Shown here in pieces: positions 8,537 through 14,432 of a stretch of 15,546 bases of DNA (the stretch's first letter is position 1; each line of letters opens with the position of its first letter). The DNA is from CAYLJO01 sp964383905. Lineage in GTDB: Bacteria > Acidobacteriota > Blastocatellia > Pyrinomonadales > Pyrinomonadaceae. Below the pieces are notes generated by a model. The model made no database searches and was not told where the DNA came from. It saw only the letters and a program-made list of their open reading frames with translations. The position numbers were made by a program, and so were the translations under genes. Location of the stretch: the NCBI GenBank assembly GCA_964383905.1, contig CAYLJO010000151.1, forward strand, positions 1 to 15,546. Direction: 5' to 3'.

Positions 8537-8580
8537 TTCCTCTGTCTTTCCTCTGTGTCCTCTGCGTCCTCTGCGGTTCA
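8537..8580. repeat. Dispersed intergenic repeat, roughly 9-base tandem unit (CGCAGAGGA on minus strand)
   Basis: On the minus strand the unit AGAGGA recurs with a spacing of about nine bases: CGCAGAGGA, CGCAGAGGA, CACAGAGGA, then AAGACAGAGGA, bounded by TTGAACC. Similar but poorer strings lie at 103-142 and 11129-11163. From memory, such AGAGGACGCAGAGG strings recur in intergenic DNA of Acidobacteriota and some other phyla, where they are sometimes mis-annotated as small Arg/Gly-rich proteins. The function is unknown. Confidence 0.6.
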
Positions 8581-8688
8581 AGCTTTTCGTCTCTGATTTG
8601 CAAGTAGTGGCCACAGCTAAGTGTACTGCGCAAAATCGTCAACTTGGCTTAGAATGAGGCACCTGGACGGTGTTTAGAGGTCAGGGGA

Positions 8689-8720
8689 TTCTTAAGAACC
8701 ACACGCCTCTTACAGAGGCG
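8689..8720. promoter_or_regulatory. Palindrome plus perfect 7-bp hairpin in the leader of the glycine-zipper gene
   Basis: TTCTTAAGAA (8689-8698) is a perfect ten-base palindrome. It is followed by CGCCTCT-TAC-AGAGGCG (8704-8720), a perfect seven-base-pair stem with a three-base loop. GGGAT (8685-8689) and ATCCC (8725-8729) could form an outer pairing. No T-run follows, so it does not look like an intrinsic terminator for the GNAT gene. It lies about 105 bases before the next start and could be an operator or a structured leader. Confidence 0.35.
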
Positions 8721-8825
8721 ACGGATCCCACTGTTCAGAATCACAATGGTAAAACGGCTGATCATTTGGCAAACTGGCTGCCCGGAAGTTGCTAACCTGG
8801 CAGAAAAGGAAGGTGAAGGAAGATT

Positions 8826-9116
8826 ATGAAGCGGTTCAGTGTCCACAACTTGGTCCTACTATTTCTCATGGCCTGCCTGCTTGTGATGAGCCTGGCTCCA
8901 ACAGGAGACGCGCAAAGAAGGCGGCGGCGTAACCCGGAGGCTGGTAAGAAAAAGGCCGCCAAGCGTATCGGGGTAGGTACGGCGATTGGCGCAGGCGCGG
9001 GCGCCATAGTAGGCGGTAGAAAGGGCGCGTTAATCGGCGCTGGTGCGGGCGCGGGCGCAGGCACAGCTTACCACTATCACAAGAAGCGTAAGGCGCGGAG
9101 AAGGTACCGCTACTAG
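8826..9116 (+). CDS. Exported glycine-zipper protein (YMGG-like)
   Basis: A 96-residue small exported protein. The start ATG 8826 follows an excellent purine-rich ribosome site (AAGGTGAAGGAAGA, two bases before the ATG). Residues 1-30 form a Sec signal ending GDAQ, probably cleaved near residue 29. A strongly basic stretch follows (RRRRR, KKK), then a glycine zipper (about 49-80) of GxGxG steps such as GTAIGAGAGA and GAGAGAGAGT, then a basic, Tyr-rich tail. Glycine zippers of this kind pack as paired helices in or at membranes, and YMGG-like members are usually small envelope proteins without known activity. The flanking basic segments suggest contact with anionic lipid or polysaccharide, which is inference. 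It is transcribed alone. Confidence 0.82.
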   Translation: MKRFSVHNLVLLFLMACLLVMSLAPTGDAQRRRRRNPEAGKKKAAKRIGVGTAIGAGAGAIVGGRKGALIGAGAGAGAGTAYHYHKKRKARRRYRY

Positions 9117-9223
9117 GTGGGGACTATTGCCCCCGCGTAGAGCGGCGACTATGGCGGTGCGCCGAAGGGCTGGCGGCCCGGTAAGTCTGTACTGGACTCC
9201 TGTCATGGGACAAGAGGCGATCA

Positions 9224-9955
9224 ATGGTTGACATCGCTCACATCGCCAGCTTGTACGACACCGATAAAGCTATCCACACGCACTACCTGCGCAACTACGA
9301 GCACTATTTCGGCGGCCTCCGACACAAGGAGGTGCGGCTGCTTGAGCTCGGGGTCAAAGAGGGCGGGTCGCTCCTGCTCTGGAGAGACTACTTCGAGAGG
9401 GGCCTGATCATCGGCTTAGACATCAACCCCGTACGGCTTGATGACCCCACCGGCAGGGCCCATACCTATCAGGGGGCGCAGCAGGACACCGCACTGCTTG
9501 ACCGGATCGCGCGTGAGAACGCCCCCGAGGGCTTCGACATCGTCATCGACGACTGCTCGCACATCGGTGTGCTCGCCCGCGCCAGCTTCTGGCACCTCTT
9601 CGACAAGCATCCGAAGAGCGGCGGCGTGTACGTCATCGAGGACTGGGGCACGGGCTATTGGGACTCATGGGTGGACGGCATCGGCTACAGACCGCGGAAG
9701 AAAGGTCTCAGCCCCGCGCCCTACCGACTTACTCGCGTGATCGCGCGGCTGCGGCAGAGCTGGGTGGCCGACCGTGTACCATTAGCCGGAAGAATACTAT
9801 CGAAGGTGAAAGCGGCGGTGCTCAAGGCTCAGTACCATAGCCACGACTACGGCGTGGTAGGCTTCGTCAAGGAGCTGGTGGATGAGCTCGGCATGGCGGA
9901 CATAACCCACCCGCAGTTCGGGGCTGCCCCCTCACAGGCCGTCGAAGTTTCGTGA
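9224..9955 (+). CDS. Class I SAM-dependent methyltransferase (MycE/CmcI-like)
   Basis: A 243-residue cytoplasmic methyltransferase, probably of sugar hydroxyl groups. ATG 9224 is preceded by AAGAGG at 9212-9217. The opening pattern LYDTDK...HYLRNYEHYF, the SAM-binding loop LLELGVKEGGSL (39-50), the acidic strand end GLDINP (Asp66), the metal-binding-type stretch IDDCSH (109-113) and GGVYVIEDWGTGYW (133-146) match the metal-dependent sugar O-methyltransferases related to MycE, ElmMI and CmcI. Family members act in macrolide, tetracenomycin and surface-glycan tailoring; the substrate here is unknown. About 60 residues after the core, with many basic residues, could cap the active site or contact membrane. 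A short frame that looks like a glycosyltransferase start begins one base after the stop, consistent with remnants of a glycan locus. Confidence 0.85.
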   Translation: MVDIAHIASLYDTDKAIHTHYLRNYEHYFGGLRHKEVRLLELGVKEGGSLLLWRDYFERGLIIGLDINPVRLDDPTGRAHTYQGAQQDTALLDRIARENAPEGFDIVIDDCSHIGVLARASFWHLFDKHPKSGGVYVIEDWGTGYWDSWVDGIGYRPRKKGLSPAPYRLTRVIARLRQSWVADRVPLAGRILSKVKAAVLKAQYHSHDYGVVGFVKELVDELGMADITHPQFGAAPSQAVEVS

Positions 9956-10279
9956 GATGCGCATCTTATACAGCCACCTCTTCGTTATCAAGTCGTAGAC
10001 GAGCGCCGCCTTGCATGGTCATCAGGCGGGGCGAAAATCCAGGCCCCGTCCGCAGGTGGCCTAGCACAAAATTACTCCAGGGTAAGCGAGGACCGGAAGT
10101 GACCCCTCACCTGTGCGGCCACTACGAAGGGTTCTGCCGCCTTCATTTACAAAACTTTACAGAGGATTGACCGACTCTTTACGTCAAGGCTCACGGGAGC
10201 AGCGTATAAGAGTATAGGTACCGAAGAAACGCTCCCCGAAGGTGTGTTGGGGGCATATAGGGATCAGGGAGGTAAGCAG
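9956..10279. other. Intergenic region between methyltransferase and spy-like gene
   Basis: Apart from the possible gene fragment at 9957-9998 nothing is supported. A 72-codon frame starting GTG 9952 overlaps the methyltransferase stop but shows no recognisable sequence. TTGACC (10167) and TATAAG (10205) look like promoter boxes but are 32 bases apart, too far to pair. The right end holds the AGGGAGGT ribosome site of the spy-like gene (10267-10274). Confidence 0.5.
9957..9998 (+). pseudogene. Possible truncated glycosyltransferase N-terminus (13 codons)
   Basis: One base after the methyltransferase stop, ATG 9957 opens a frame that reads MRILYSHLFVIKS and then stops at TAG 9996-9998. MRILYSH is a very common opening of family-4-type glycosyltransferases. 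The DNA after the stop shows no recognisable continuation in any frame, so most of such a gene would have been deleted. This rests on a seven-residue resemblance, so chance is quite possible. Confidence 0.25.
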
Positions 10280-10819
10280 ATGAAAGACCGTTTTGCCATG
10301 ACAAGTCTTGCGCTGGCGCTTCTTGTCGCAGGCGCCATTTACGCTCTCGCCGCGCACGGTCACCCAGCGAAGAGCATCACGGCCGCTCAGGGCGCGAGTG
10401 CCGCCGCTGATGGGCCATTGTCGCACCCATTCGCTCAGCGCATCTTTGCGCGCGTGGCGACAGAACTTAATTTGAATGAGGCACAGCAGGCACAGATTAA
10501 GACGATCGTTAATGACGAGTTCGCCAACGCCAGGCCCCTCTTGGCCAGGCTTGATGAGAACCGGAGGCAGCTCCAGGCGGCGACCGCCGACGGGCAGTTC
10601 GATGAGACGCAGGTACGCGCCATCGCCGCGCAGCAGGCGCAGATTATGACCGAGTTGATCGTCGCCAGGGAGCGCGCGAAGGCGAAAGTCTTCAATGTTC
10701 TGACGCCGGATCAAAGGGCCAAAGCCAGGGAGATCCTTGCGCAAATAGAAGAGGGCCGCGGGGGCCGCCCCCATTCGCCCCCTAGCAGCATGAGACAGGA
10801 GGGTCCTCCCCAGAGATGA
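10280..10819 (+). CDS. Spy/CpxP-like periplasmic LTXXQ-motif protein
   Basis: A 179-residue exported protein. The start is ATG 10280, with AGGGAGGT just upstream; the TTG 12 codons earlier has no such site. Residues 1-25 form a Sec signal (KDRFAMTSLALALLVAGAIY). The mature part is helical and rich in Ala, Gln, Arg and Glu, with two copies of the family motif: LNLNEAQQAQI (64-73) and LTPDQRAKAREI (141-152). This is the layout of Spy/CpxP proteins, ATP-independent periplasmic chaperones or stress sensors that act as cradle-shaped dimers. The tail (160-179) is Gly/Pro/Arg-rich and probably disordered. Chaperone function is inferred from the family. A long imperfect inverted repeat begins at its stop codon. 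Confidence 0.82.
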   Translation: MKDRFAMTSLALALLVAGAIYALAAHGHPAKSITAAQGASAAADGPLSHPFAQRIFARVATELNLNEAQQAQIKTIVNDEFANARPLLARLDENRRQLQAATADGQFDETQVRAIAAQQAQIMTELIVARERAKAKVFNVLTPDQRAKAREILAQIEEGRGGRPHSPPSSMRQEGPPQR

Positions 10820-10917
10820 CACCGCGAGGCGGGAAGGAGTTGGACTTGATGGAGACGCCTGTGGGGCCGACGCAATGGTCGCCATCCGCAGGTCACCAAC
10901 TCCCGCCTTGGTCATCT
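10814..10917. repeat. 104-base imperfect inverted repeat overlapping the spy-like stop, followed by T-run
   Basis: Three arm pairs nest in order: AGATGAC (10814-10820) with GTCATCT (10911-10917), AGGCGGG (10827-10833) with CCCGCCT (10902-10908), and AGTTGG (10838-10843) with CCAACT (10896-10901), 20 base pairs in all with small bulges. The loop of about 52 bases contains ATGG-TCG-CCAT (10874-10884). TTTTTT follows at 10930-10935. It could be a large terminator, a structured 3' end of the spy mRNA, or a small non-autonomous element with inverted ends; no target-site duplication was evident. Confidence 0.45.
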
Positions 10918-10977
10918 TCCATAGTCTGATTTTTTCGGTAAGACGCGTTGCTACAGCCGGAGGTGAATTAACGAAGT

Positions 10978-11082
10978 ATGCCCGAATGGTTCGGCTGGTT
11001 GATGTTTAGCTCTCAGATTGTGCCCTTCGCCTGGCGCGCTTTTAGAGCGTGGATGAGACCGGCAATCGAGAAAACTGAATGA
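10978..11082 (+). CDS. Possible 34-residue Trp-rich small protein
   Basis: ATG 10978 opens a 34-codon frame ending at TGA 11080-11082. GGAGGTGA (10959-10966) lies 11 bases upstream, a strong Shine-Dalgarno match at a slightly long distance, and a stop in the same frame (TAA 10969) fixes this ATG as the only start. The peptide begins MPEWFGWLMF, has four Trp (4, 7, 19, 25), a hydrophobic first half, a basic middle with three Arg, and ends EKTE. It could be a membrane-associated microprotein. No homologue is known to me, and chance is a real alternative for a frame this short. Confidence 0.35.
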   Translation: MPEWFGWLMFSSQIVPFAWRAFRAWMRPAIEKTE

Positions 11083-11128
11083 CCCTGACGGAGCGCGATT
11101 GCGTGATGCGGGCCCTCATTGATTTCGC

Positions 11129-11163
11129 TTTTCCTCTGTGAACCTGCGGTGGCCTGCGGTGGT
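11129..11163. repeat. Third, degenerate copy of the dispersed intergenic repeat
   Basis: TTTTCCTCTGTGAACC is followed by tandem TGCGGTGGCC and TGCGGTGGTCC. The CCTCTGTG and CTGCGGT words match the copy at 8537-8580. It lies between two genes, as do the other copies. Confidence 0.4.
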
Positions 11164-11294
11164 CCATACCACCTCCTCCCATACATTCAAGTGAAACATG
11201 CTCCGGGGCCGGGATTATGTCAACGCAAGTTCTTTCAACCCCAGGCGTTCAATGCGGAGAGGAATTGTCCGCGGAATTCAAACGGGAGGCGCGT

Positions 11295-11696
11295 ATGAAC
11301 AGCTTTAAGCTAGTCGGGGTCATCGTCATGGTGCTGTCATTAGCTTTTACTCATGCCACGTTATTGGTTGGGGTGGGGAGCCGCCGGGTAGATATCCGGG
11401 GCGAGATTACAAAGCTTCATCAAGCGAGTTCGGAAGACCAGGGCCGAATCATCGGCACCATCTTCGTCGAAGGGGATAAAAAGGCGAACGAGAATCTTGA
11501 TCAGGCTAACCTGATCGTGACCGGCGACACTCGCATTTTCGCCCAGCAGGGTGACCGCCGCCGTCGGGCGAGGTTCGAAGACCTCAGGGTCGGGGATATG
11601 GTCGAGGCTCAATTCGTCGAAGGCCCAACCATCATGATCTACCCTCTACAGGTGGAGGCTTCGGAGATCTTAGTGTTGGATACAGGTCGACATTAA
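11295..11696 (+). CDS. Exported DUF3221-like (YobA-type) small protein
   Basis: A 133-residue exported protein. The start is ATG 11295, preceded by CGGGAGG at 11283-11289; the frame is open from 11217 but the extra 26 residues lack a ribosome site and precede the signal. Residues 1-29 are a Sec-type signal or an N-terminal anchor (MNSFKLVGVIVMVLSLAF). The mature part alternates beta strands in a pattern I associate with DUF3221/OB-like domains: IRGEITKL, GRIIGTIFVEG, ANLIVTGDTRIF, FEDLRVGDMVEAQF and a final IYPLQVEASEI segment, which resembles the SYPxQ-xAxxI ending of that family. No function is established for this family. It converges on msrA, with 88 bases between the stops. Confidence 0.65.
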   Translation: MNSFKLVGVIVMVLSLAFTHATLLVGVGSRRVDIRGEITKLHQASSEDQGRIIGTIFVEGDKKANENLDQANLIVTGDTRIFAQQGDRRRRARFEDLRVGDMVEAQFVEGPTIMIYPLQVEASEILVLDTGRH

Positions 11697-11784
11697 GGGA
11701 GCATCCCGTGGCGCCGGCCGTTCATCGATTACTCGCCGTTCAACCCACAGTCGCTCGATAAATTAAGAGTATAACGGCAGCTCT

Positions 11785-12465
11785 CTATCTGCTGACATTT
11801 AACTCCTGACGCGCACTACGGTAGAGGTCGGGGAATTGCTTGCGCAGGTTCGCTACCTTGGGGAGGTCGTTGATGACGATATAAGGATTGTCAGCGTGCC
11901 GGTCGGCGTAGCCCTGATGATACGCCTCGGCCGGATAAAAAGAGTTGAGGGGGACGACCTCGGTGACGATAGGTCGCGCGAAGGCTTTAGCTTGATTGAG
12001 TCGATCAATGTAGGCACGCGCCAGGCGCTTTTGCTCTTCGCTGATGTAAAAGATGGCCGAACGGTACTGCGTCCCGGTATCAGGGCCTTGCCGGTTAAGC
12101 TCCGTGGGATCATGCGCGACAGAGAAGAACACCTCGAGCAGTTGTTCGTAAGAGACCTGTGACGGATCGTAAATGACCCTGACCGCCTCGGCGTGCCCGG
12201 TCCGGCCCGTGCTGACCATCTCATAATGAGCCGTCTTGGCGGCCCCGCCGGAGTACCCGGCCGTCACCTCAGTGACTCCTTTGACGTGTTCGAATACGGC
12301 TTCCACACCCCAGAAGCAGCCCCCGGCGAAAACAGCAGTTTGCTTGGCTTTGGCGGCTGCGAGGCCTACCCGAGCGGCCCGGCGCGGGGTTGCCGCAGTA
12401 ATAGCGGTGGCCGCAATTGCAAGAGATACAGTAAGCCCCAGAAATTTGCTTATCATAGTCTTCAT
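11785..12465 (-). CDS. msrA: Exported peptide-methionine (S)-S-oxide reductase MsrA, single-cysteine type
   Basis: It reduces the S-epimer of methionine sulfoxide in proteins. Of two adjacent ATGs, the second (12465) has the better spacing from GAGG; 12468 is possible and adds one Met. The protein has 226 residues. Residues 1-26 form a Sec signal (LGLTVSLAIAATAITA), so it should act outside the cytoplasm. The MsrA core begins at AVFAGGCFWGVEAVF with catalytic Cys50, and continues with GYSGG, GHAEAVRVIYDP, HDPTELNRQGPDTGTQYRS and AYHQGYADRH, all standard. Cys50 is the only cysteine: the usual C-terminal resolving cysteines are absent, so the sulfenic acid must be reduced directly by a partner thiol. 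It is the last gene of the minus-strand msr cluster, 91 bases after the split msrB and behind a hairpin. Confidence 0.93.
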   Translation of the reverse strand: MKTMISKFLGLTVSLAIAATAITAATPRRAARVGLAAAKAKQTAVFAGGCFWGVEAVFEHVKGVTEVTAGYSGGAAKTAHYEMVSTGRTGHAEAVRVIYDPSQVSYEQLLEVFFSVAHDPTELNRQGPDTGTQYRSAIFYISEEQKRLARAYIDRLNQAKAFARPIVTEVVPLNSFYPAEAYHQGYADRHADNPYIVINDLPKVANLRKQFPDLYRSARQELNVSR

Positions 12466-12537
12466 CATATCCTCATATACCGCGGGCCGAAGAAAATTAC
12501 TGCGCCATCCTGTTTAAACTGAAGCGCCGCAATCGCC

Positions 12538-12574
12538 CTGAAAAAGGAAGAGGCTGTTACTCTTCCTTTTCCAG
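12538..12574 (-). terminator. 15-bp hairpin spanning the msrB stop codon
   Basis: In the minus-strand transcript CUGGAAAAGGAAGAG (12574-12560) pairs with CUCUUCCUUUUUCAG (12552-12538) across the seven-base loop UAACAGC, giving 15 pairs with one G-U. The UAA stop of the msrB frame lies in the loop. The 3' arm is U-rich, but no U-run follows the stem, so it may be a weak terminator, an mRNA-processing or stability element, or a way to separate msrA expression from the upstream genes. Confidence 0.45.
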
Positions 12575-12954
12575 CTTGAGCACGGCGGAGTTGATGCAAT
12601 ACCGCAGGCCGGTCGGTCCCGGGCCGTCATCAAAGACGTGCCCGAGATGCGCGTCGCAACTGGCGCATAAGACTTCCGTGCGGGCCATCCCGTGGCTGGT
12701 GTCAGCCTCCGTACGGACATGATCGTCTGCCGCCGGGGAGGTGAAACTGGGCCAGCCGCAGCCCGCGTCAAACTTCGCGTCGGAGCTGAATAATTCGTTG
12801 CCGCAGGCCACGCACCTGTAAGTCCTTGCTCTTGGGAAGCGTAATACTCGCCCGTGAACGGCCTCTCCGTGCCCTTTTGCCGAGCCACGCGGTACTGCTC
12901 CGGCGTGAGTTTTTGTCGCCACTCCTCCTCGGTCTTAATAACTCTCTTTTTCAC
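12557..12954 (-). pseudogene. msrB: Peptide-methionine (R)-S-oxide reductase MsrB, disrupted by a 1-base frameshift
   Basis: The N-terminal half (KKRVIKTEEEWRQKLTPEQY...KGTERPFTGEYYAS) lies in one frame and the C-terminal half (TYRCVACGNELFSS...RYCINSAVLKLEKEE) in another. Alignment of the two to the family places the shift at about 12822-12826, where GGACT stands for an expected GGAACT, a single missing A. Across the join all hallmarks exist: zinc cysteines CVAC and CASC, resolving Cys in GCGWPSF, and catalytic Cys in RYCIN. The start is taken as GTG 12954 with AGGGA six bases upstream; ATG 12972 is an alternative. There is no signal peptide, unlike its neighbours. Since both halves stay conserved, the change is recent or a sequencing error. 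If real, the frame continues out of register to 12514. Confidence 0.85.
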
Positions 12955-13003
12955 TAATAGTCCCTCGTACATCCAGAAGCCACCATCATGGGGCGCTTTT
13001 ATC

Positions 13004-13540
13004 TTAAACGCGAGACTGGCCGGTCTTCACGAATTTAAGCGCGACGCCGTTCATGCAGTAGCGTAAGCCGGTCGGCCGCGGGCCGTCATTAAAGACGTGT
13101 CCCAAGTGCGCGTCACATCTCGCACAAAGCACTTCCGTGCGGGTTTCGCTTAGACTATTATCAACCTCTTCTGTCACGTTGTGCCTGGCGATGGGCGCCC
13201 AGAAACTGGGCCAGCCTGTATGCGACTCAAATTTTGTGTCGGAGCTGAACAGGGGAAGTTCGCAGCAAACGCAGATGAAGACACCCTTTTCGTGGACATC
13301 AAGGAGCGGACTGGAGTAAGGCGCCTCCGTCCCCTTTTGCCGGGTCACGTAGTATTGCTCGGGCGTCAGAAGACTTTTCCATTCTGCGTCGGTCTTGCTG
13401 ATTTTGTTGATCCGAGACGTGCCGGACCTCTTTTTGTCCGCGGCCTCGCTCTGAGCGAGTGCGGGTGTCAGCGGCGCCCGGGAAAGAAGCGCCGCCGCGC
13501 CGAACATGATACCGGATTTGAGCCAAAGACGCCTGTTCAT
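13004..13540 (-). CDS. msrB: Tat-exported peptide-methionine (R)-S-oxide reductase MsrB
   Basis: It reduces the R-epimer of methionine sulfoxide in proteins. The protein has 178 residues, with the start at ATG 13540 and AGGA eight bases upstream. The N-terminus NRRLWLKSG followed by a hydrophobic stretch and PALAQ (26-30) is a twin-arginine signal, so the folded zinc protein would be exported by Tat. Core motifs: DAEWKSLLTPEQYYVTRQKGTE, zinc pairs CVCC (90-93) and CARC (139-142), GWPSF (109-113), HLGHVFNDGP, and catalytic Cys162 in LRYCMN. The resolving cysteine of GCGWPSF is replaced (HTGWPSF, Thr108), so regeneration must use an external thiol directly. It lies 82 bases after the thioredoxin-like gene and about 50 before the second msrB, in the same direction. 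Confidence 0.93.
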   Translation of the reverse strand: MNRRLWLKSGIMFGAAALLSRAPLTPALAQSEAADKKRSGTSRINKISKTDAEWKSLLTPEQYYVTRQKGTEAPYSSPLLDVHEKGVFICVCCELPLFSSDTKFESHTGWPSFWAPIARHNVTEEVDNSLSETRTEVLCARCDAHLGHVFNDGPRPTGLRYCMNGVALKFVKTGQSRV

Positions 13541-13622
13541 GTGCTGGTCCTATTATATCAGATGCATGGGCACGCCGCGCGTGTTGTACCGAGAAGGTTC
13601 GCTAAAGTCGAAGCATGCTATG

Positions 13623-14297
13623 TTATTTCTCGGCAAGAAGCTGACGGATTACCCGCTCCTGCTCTTCATAGAGACCTTCGCCGACATGTGTCCAACGCAC
13701 ACGCCCCGCCTGGTCGATGATCACTACGGTCGGCCACGCTCCGACGTGATAGGCGCGCCACGTGTCGGCGTTGTAATCTGTCACGACCGGATACCTTATC
13801 CCACGCTTTTGCACCTGCTGCCGGAGAGTCTCCAATCGTTTTTCTCCGTCAAACTCCGGCGTTTCAACTCCGATTATCGTGAGGCCCTGATCACGAAAGC
13901 CGGCGTCAAAGCGCTTCAAGGCGGGTAACGTGTTGAGGCAGTTGTAGCACCCGTAAGTCCAGAAGTCGACGAGTACGACACGACCGCGAAGAGATTCGAT
14001 GGTCAGCCGGTCAGAGTTGAGCCAGGTGCCCTCGGCGAGTGCCGGGGCCTCCGGCGCACGTCTACGATCAATCAGGATGTCGCGAGGGAGATCCTCCAGC
14101 ATACTCCCGTCAGTGCCGCCGATACCGTGGCCTGATGGATCGGAGATCCTCACCTGCGGTGCGGTTGAATCGGCCGATGTTAGGGATCCTTCCTGCGCCA
14201 ACTTGCCGGCCGGGCCCCGGGAGTAGCCTCCGGCAATAAATGCTGAAGCAACAATTAAGAGGACCATGGCCGTCATAAGTACTGAATGTCTGCTCAT
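13623..14297 (-). CDS. Exported TlpA/DipZ-like thioredoxin-fold protein
   Basis: A 224-residue thiol-disulfide exchange protein acting outside the cytoplasm. ATG 14297 has GAGGAG five bases upstream; GTG one codon earlier is less likely. Residues 1-24 form a signal peptide or membrane anchor (VLMTAMVLLIVASAFIAGG). After a linker of about 65 residues comes the redoxin domain: GTWLNSDRLTIESLRGRVVLVDFWTY, active site CYNC (117-120) in WTYGCYNCLNTLP, GVETPEF, and the cis-proline loop AWPTVVI (Pro189). The WTYxCxNCLxTLP form resembles the thioredoxin domain of DipZ and its relatives. Position directly before the exported MsrB and the sulfoxide specialism of the cluster suggest it re-reduces MsrA and MsrB; that is inference. 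A transmembrane donor (CcdA/DsbD type) is not in the window. Confidence 0.85.
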   Translation of the reverse strand: MSRHSVLMTAMVLLIVASAFIAGGYSRGPAGKLAQEGSLTSADSTAPQVRISDPSGHGIGGTDGSMLEDLPRDILIDRRRAPEAPALAEGTWLNSDRLTIESLRGRVVLVDFWTYGCYNCLNTLPALKRFDAGFRDQGLTIIGVETPEFDGEKRLETLRQQVQKRGIRYPVVTDYNADTWRAYHVGAWPTVVIIDQAGRVRWTHVGEGLYEEQERVIRQLLAEK

Positions 14298-14390
14298 CAC
14301 ATCTCCTCTATGCTGGTCGTTGGGTTGCGACTTTTACGCGAGATCTATAACCCACAAAGTCGCGTCGTCCCATTGCCGACCGCTCTCATA

Positions 14391-14404
14391 TCCACGTCCG
14401 TGGA
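14391..14404. promoter_or_regulatory. Inverted repeat TCCACG-TC-CGTGGA between anti-sigma and thioredoxin genes
   Basis: Perfect six-base arms around a two-base centre lie in the 135-base gap between the anti-sigma stop and the thioredoxin-like start. It could be an operator or a short hairpin separating the regulator genes from the effector genes. Nothing else supports a function. Confidence 0.25.
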
Positions 14405-14432
14405 CGATGCCGGTCGCCCTTCTTGCGGGGCA

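Larger units (their letters stand above)
8441..8825. other. Intergenic region with dispersed repeat and leader hairpin
   Basis: There is no coding frame with support. The region contains the best copy of the CCTCTGTG-type repeat (8537-8580), a ten-base palindrome TTCTTAAGAA (8689-8698), a perfect seven-base-pair hairpin (8704-8720), and the purine-rich ribosome site of the glycine-zipper gene at its right end (8810-8823). A 92-codon minus-strand frame at 8336-8614 reads through the GNAT gene and the repeat, and its NRRGRRGHRGK segment is just a translation of the repeat. Confidence 0.6.
10820..11294. other. Intergenic region between spy-like and DUF3221-like genes
   Basis: It contains, left to right, most of the inverted repeat ending at 10917, the T-run at 10930-10935, the possible small ORF at 10978-11082, and a degenerate dispersed repeat at 11129-11163. 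The frame of the DUF3221-like gene is open upstream to 11217, but the good ribosome site lies at 11283-11289, so the stretch 11217-11294 is treated as leader. Confidence 0.5.

Noticed and set aside
8336..8614. 92-codon minus-strand frame with NRRGRRGHRGK
   Set aside because: The Arg/Gly segment is a translation of the dispersed repeat, and the rest is antisense to the GNAT gene.
9952..10170. 72-codon + frame overlapping the methyltransferase stop (GTG start)
   Set aside because: No ribosome site specific to it, no recognisable motif, and Arg/Ser/Pro-rich composition typical of random GC-rich translation.
10167..10210. Sigma-70-type promoter TTGACC...TATAAG for the spy-like gene
   Set aside because: The boxes are 32 bases apart, far outside the usual 16-18, and no better partner is present.
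10184..10915. 243-codon minus-strand frame
   Set aside because: It runs antisense through the spy-like gene and the inverted repeat; the sense gene has a signal peptide, LTXXQ motifs and a strong ribosome site, and the antisense product resembles nothing.
12514..12972. Programmed ribosomal frameshift in msrB
   Set aside because: No slippery heptamer or stimulatory structure is visible at the join, and MsrB is not a known frameshift gene; a missing base explains the pattern more simply.
13181..13720. 179-codon + strand frame
   Set aside because: It is antisense to the Tat-exported msrB and the end of the thioredoxin-like gene, both of which have intact active sites.
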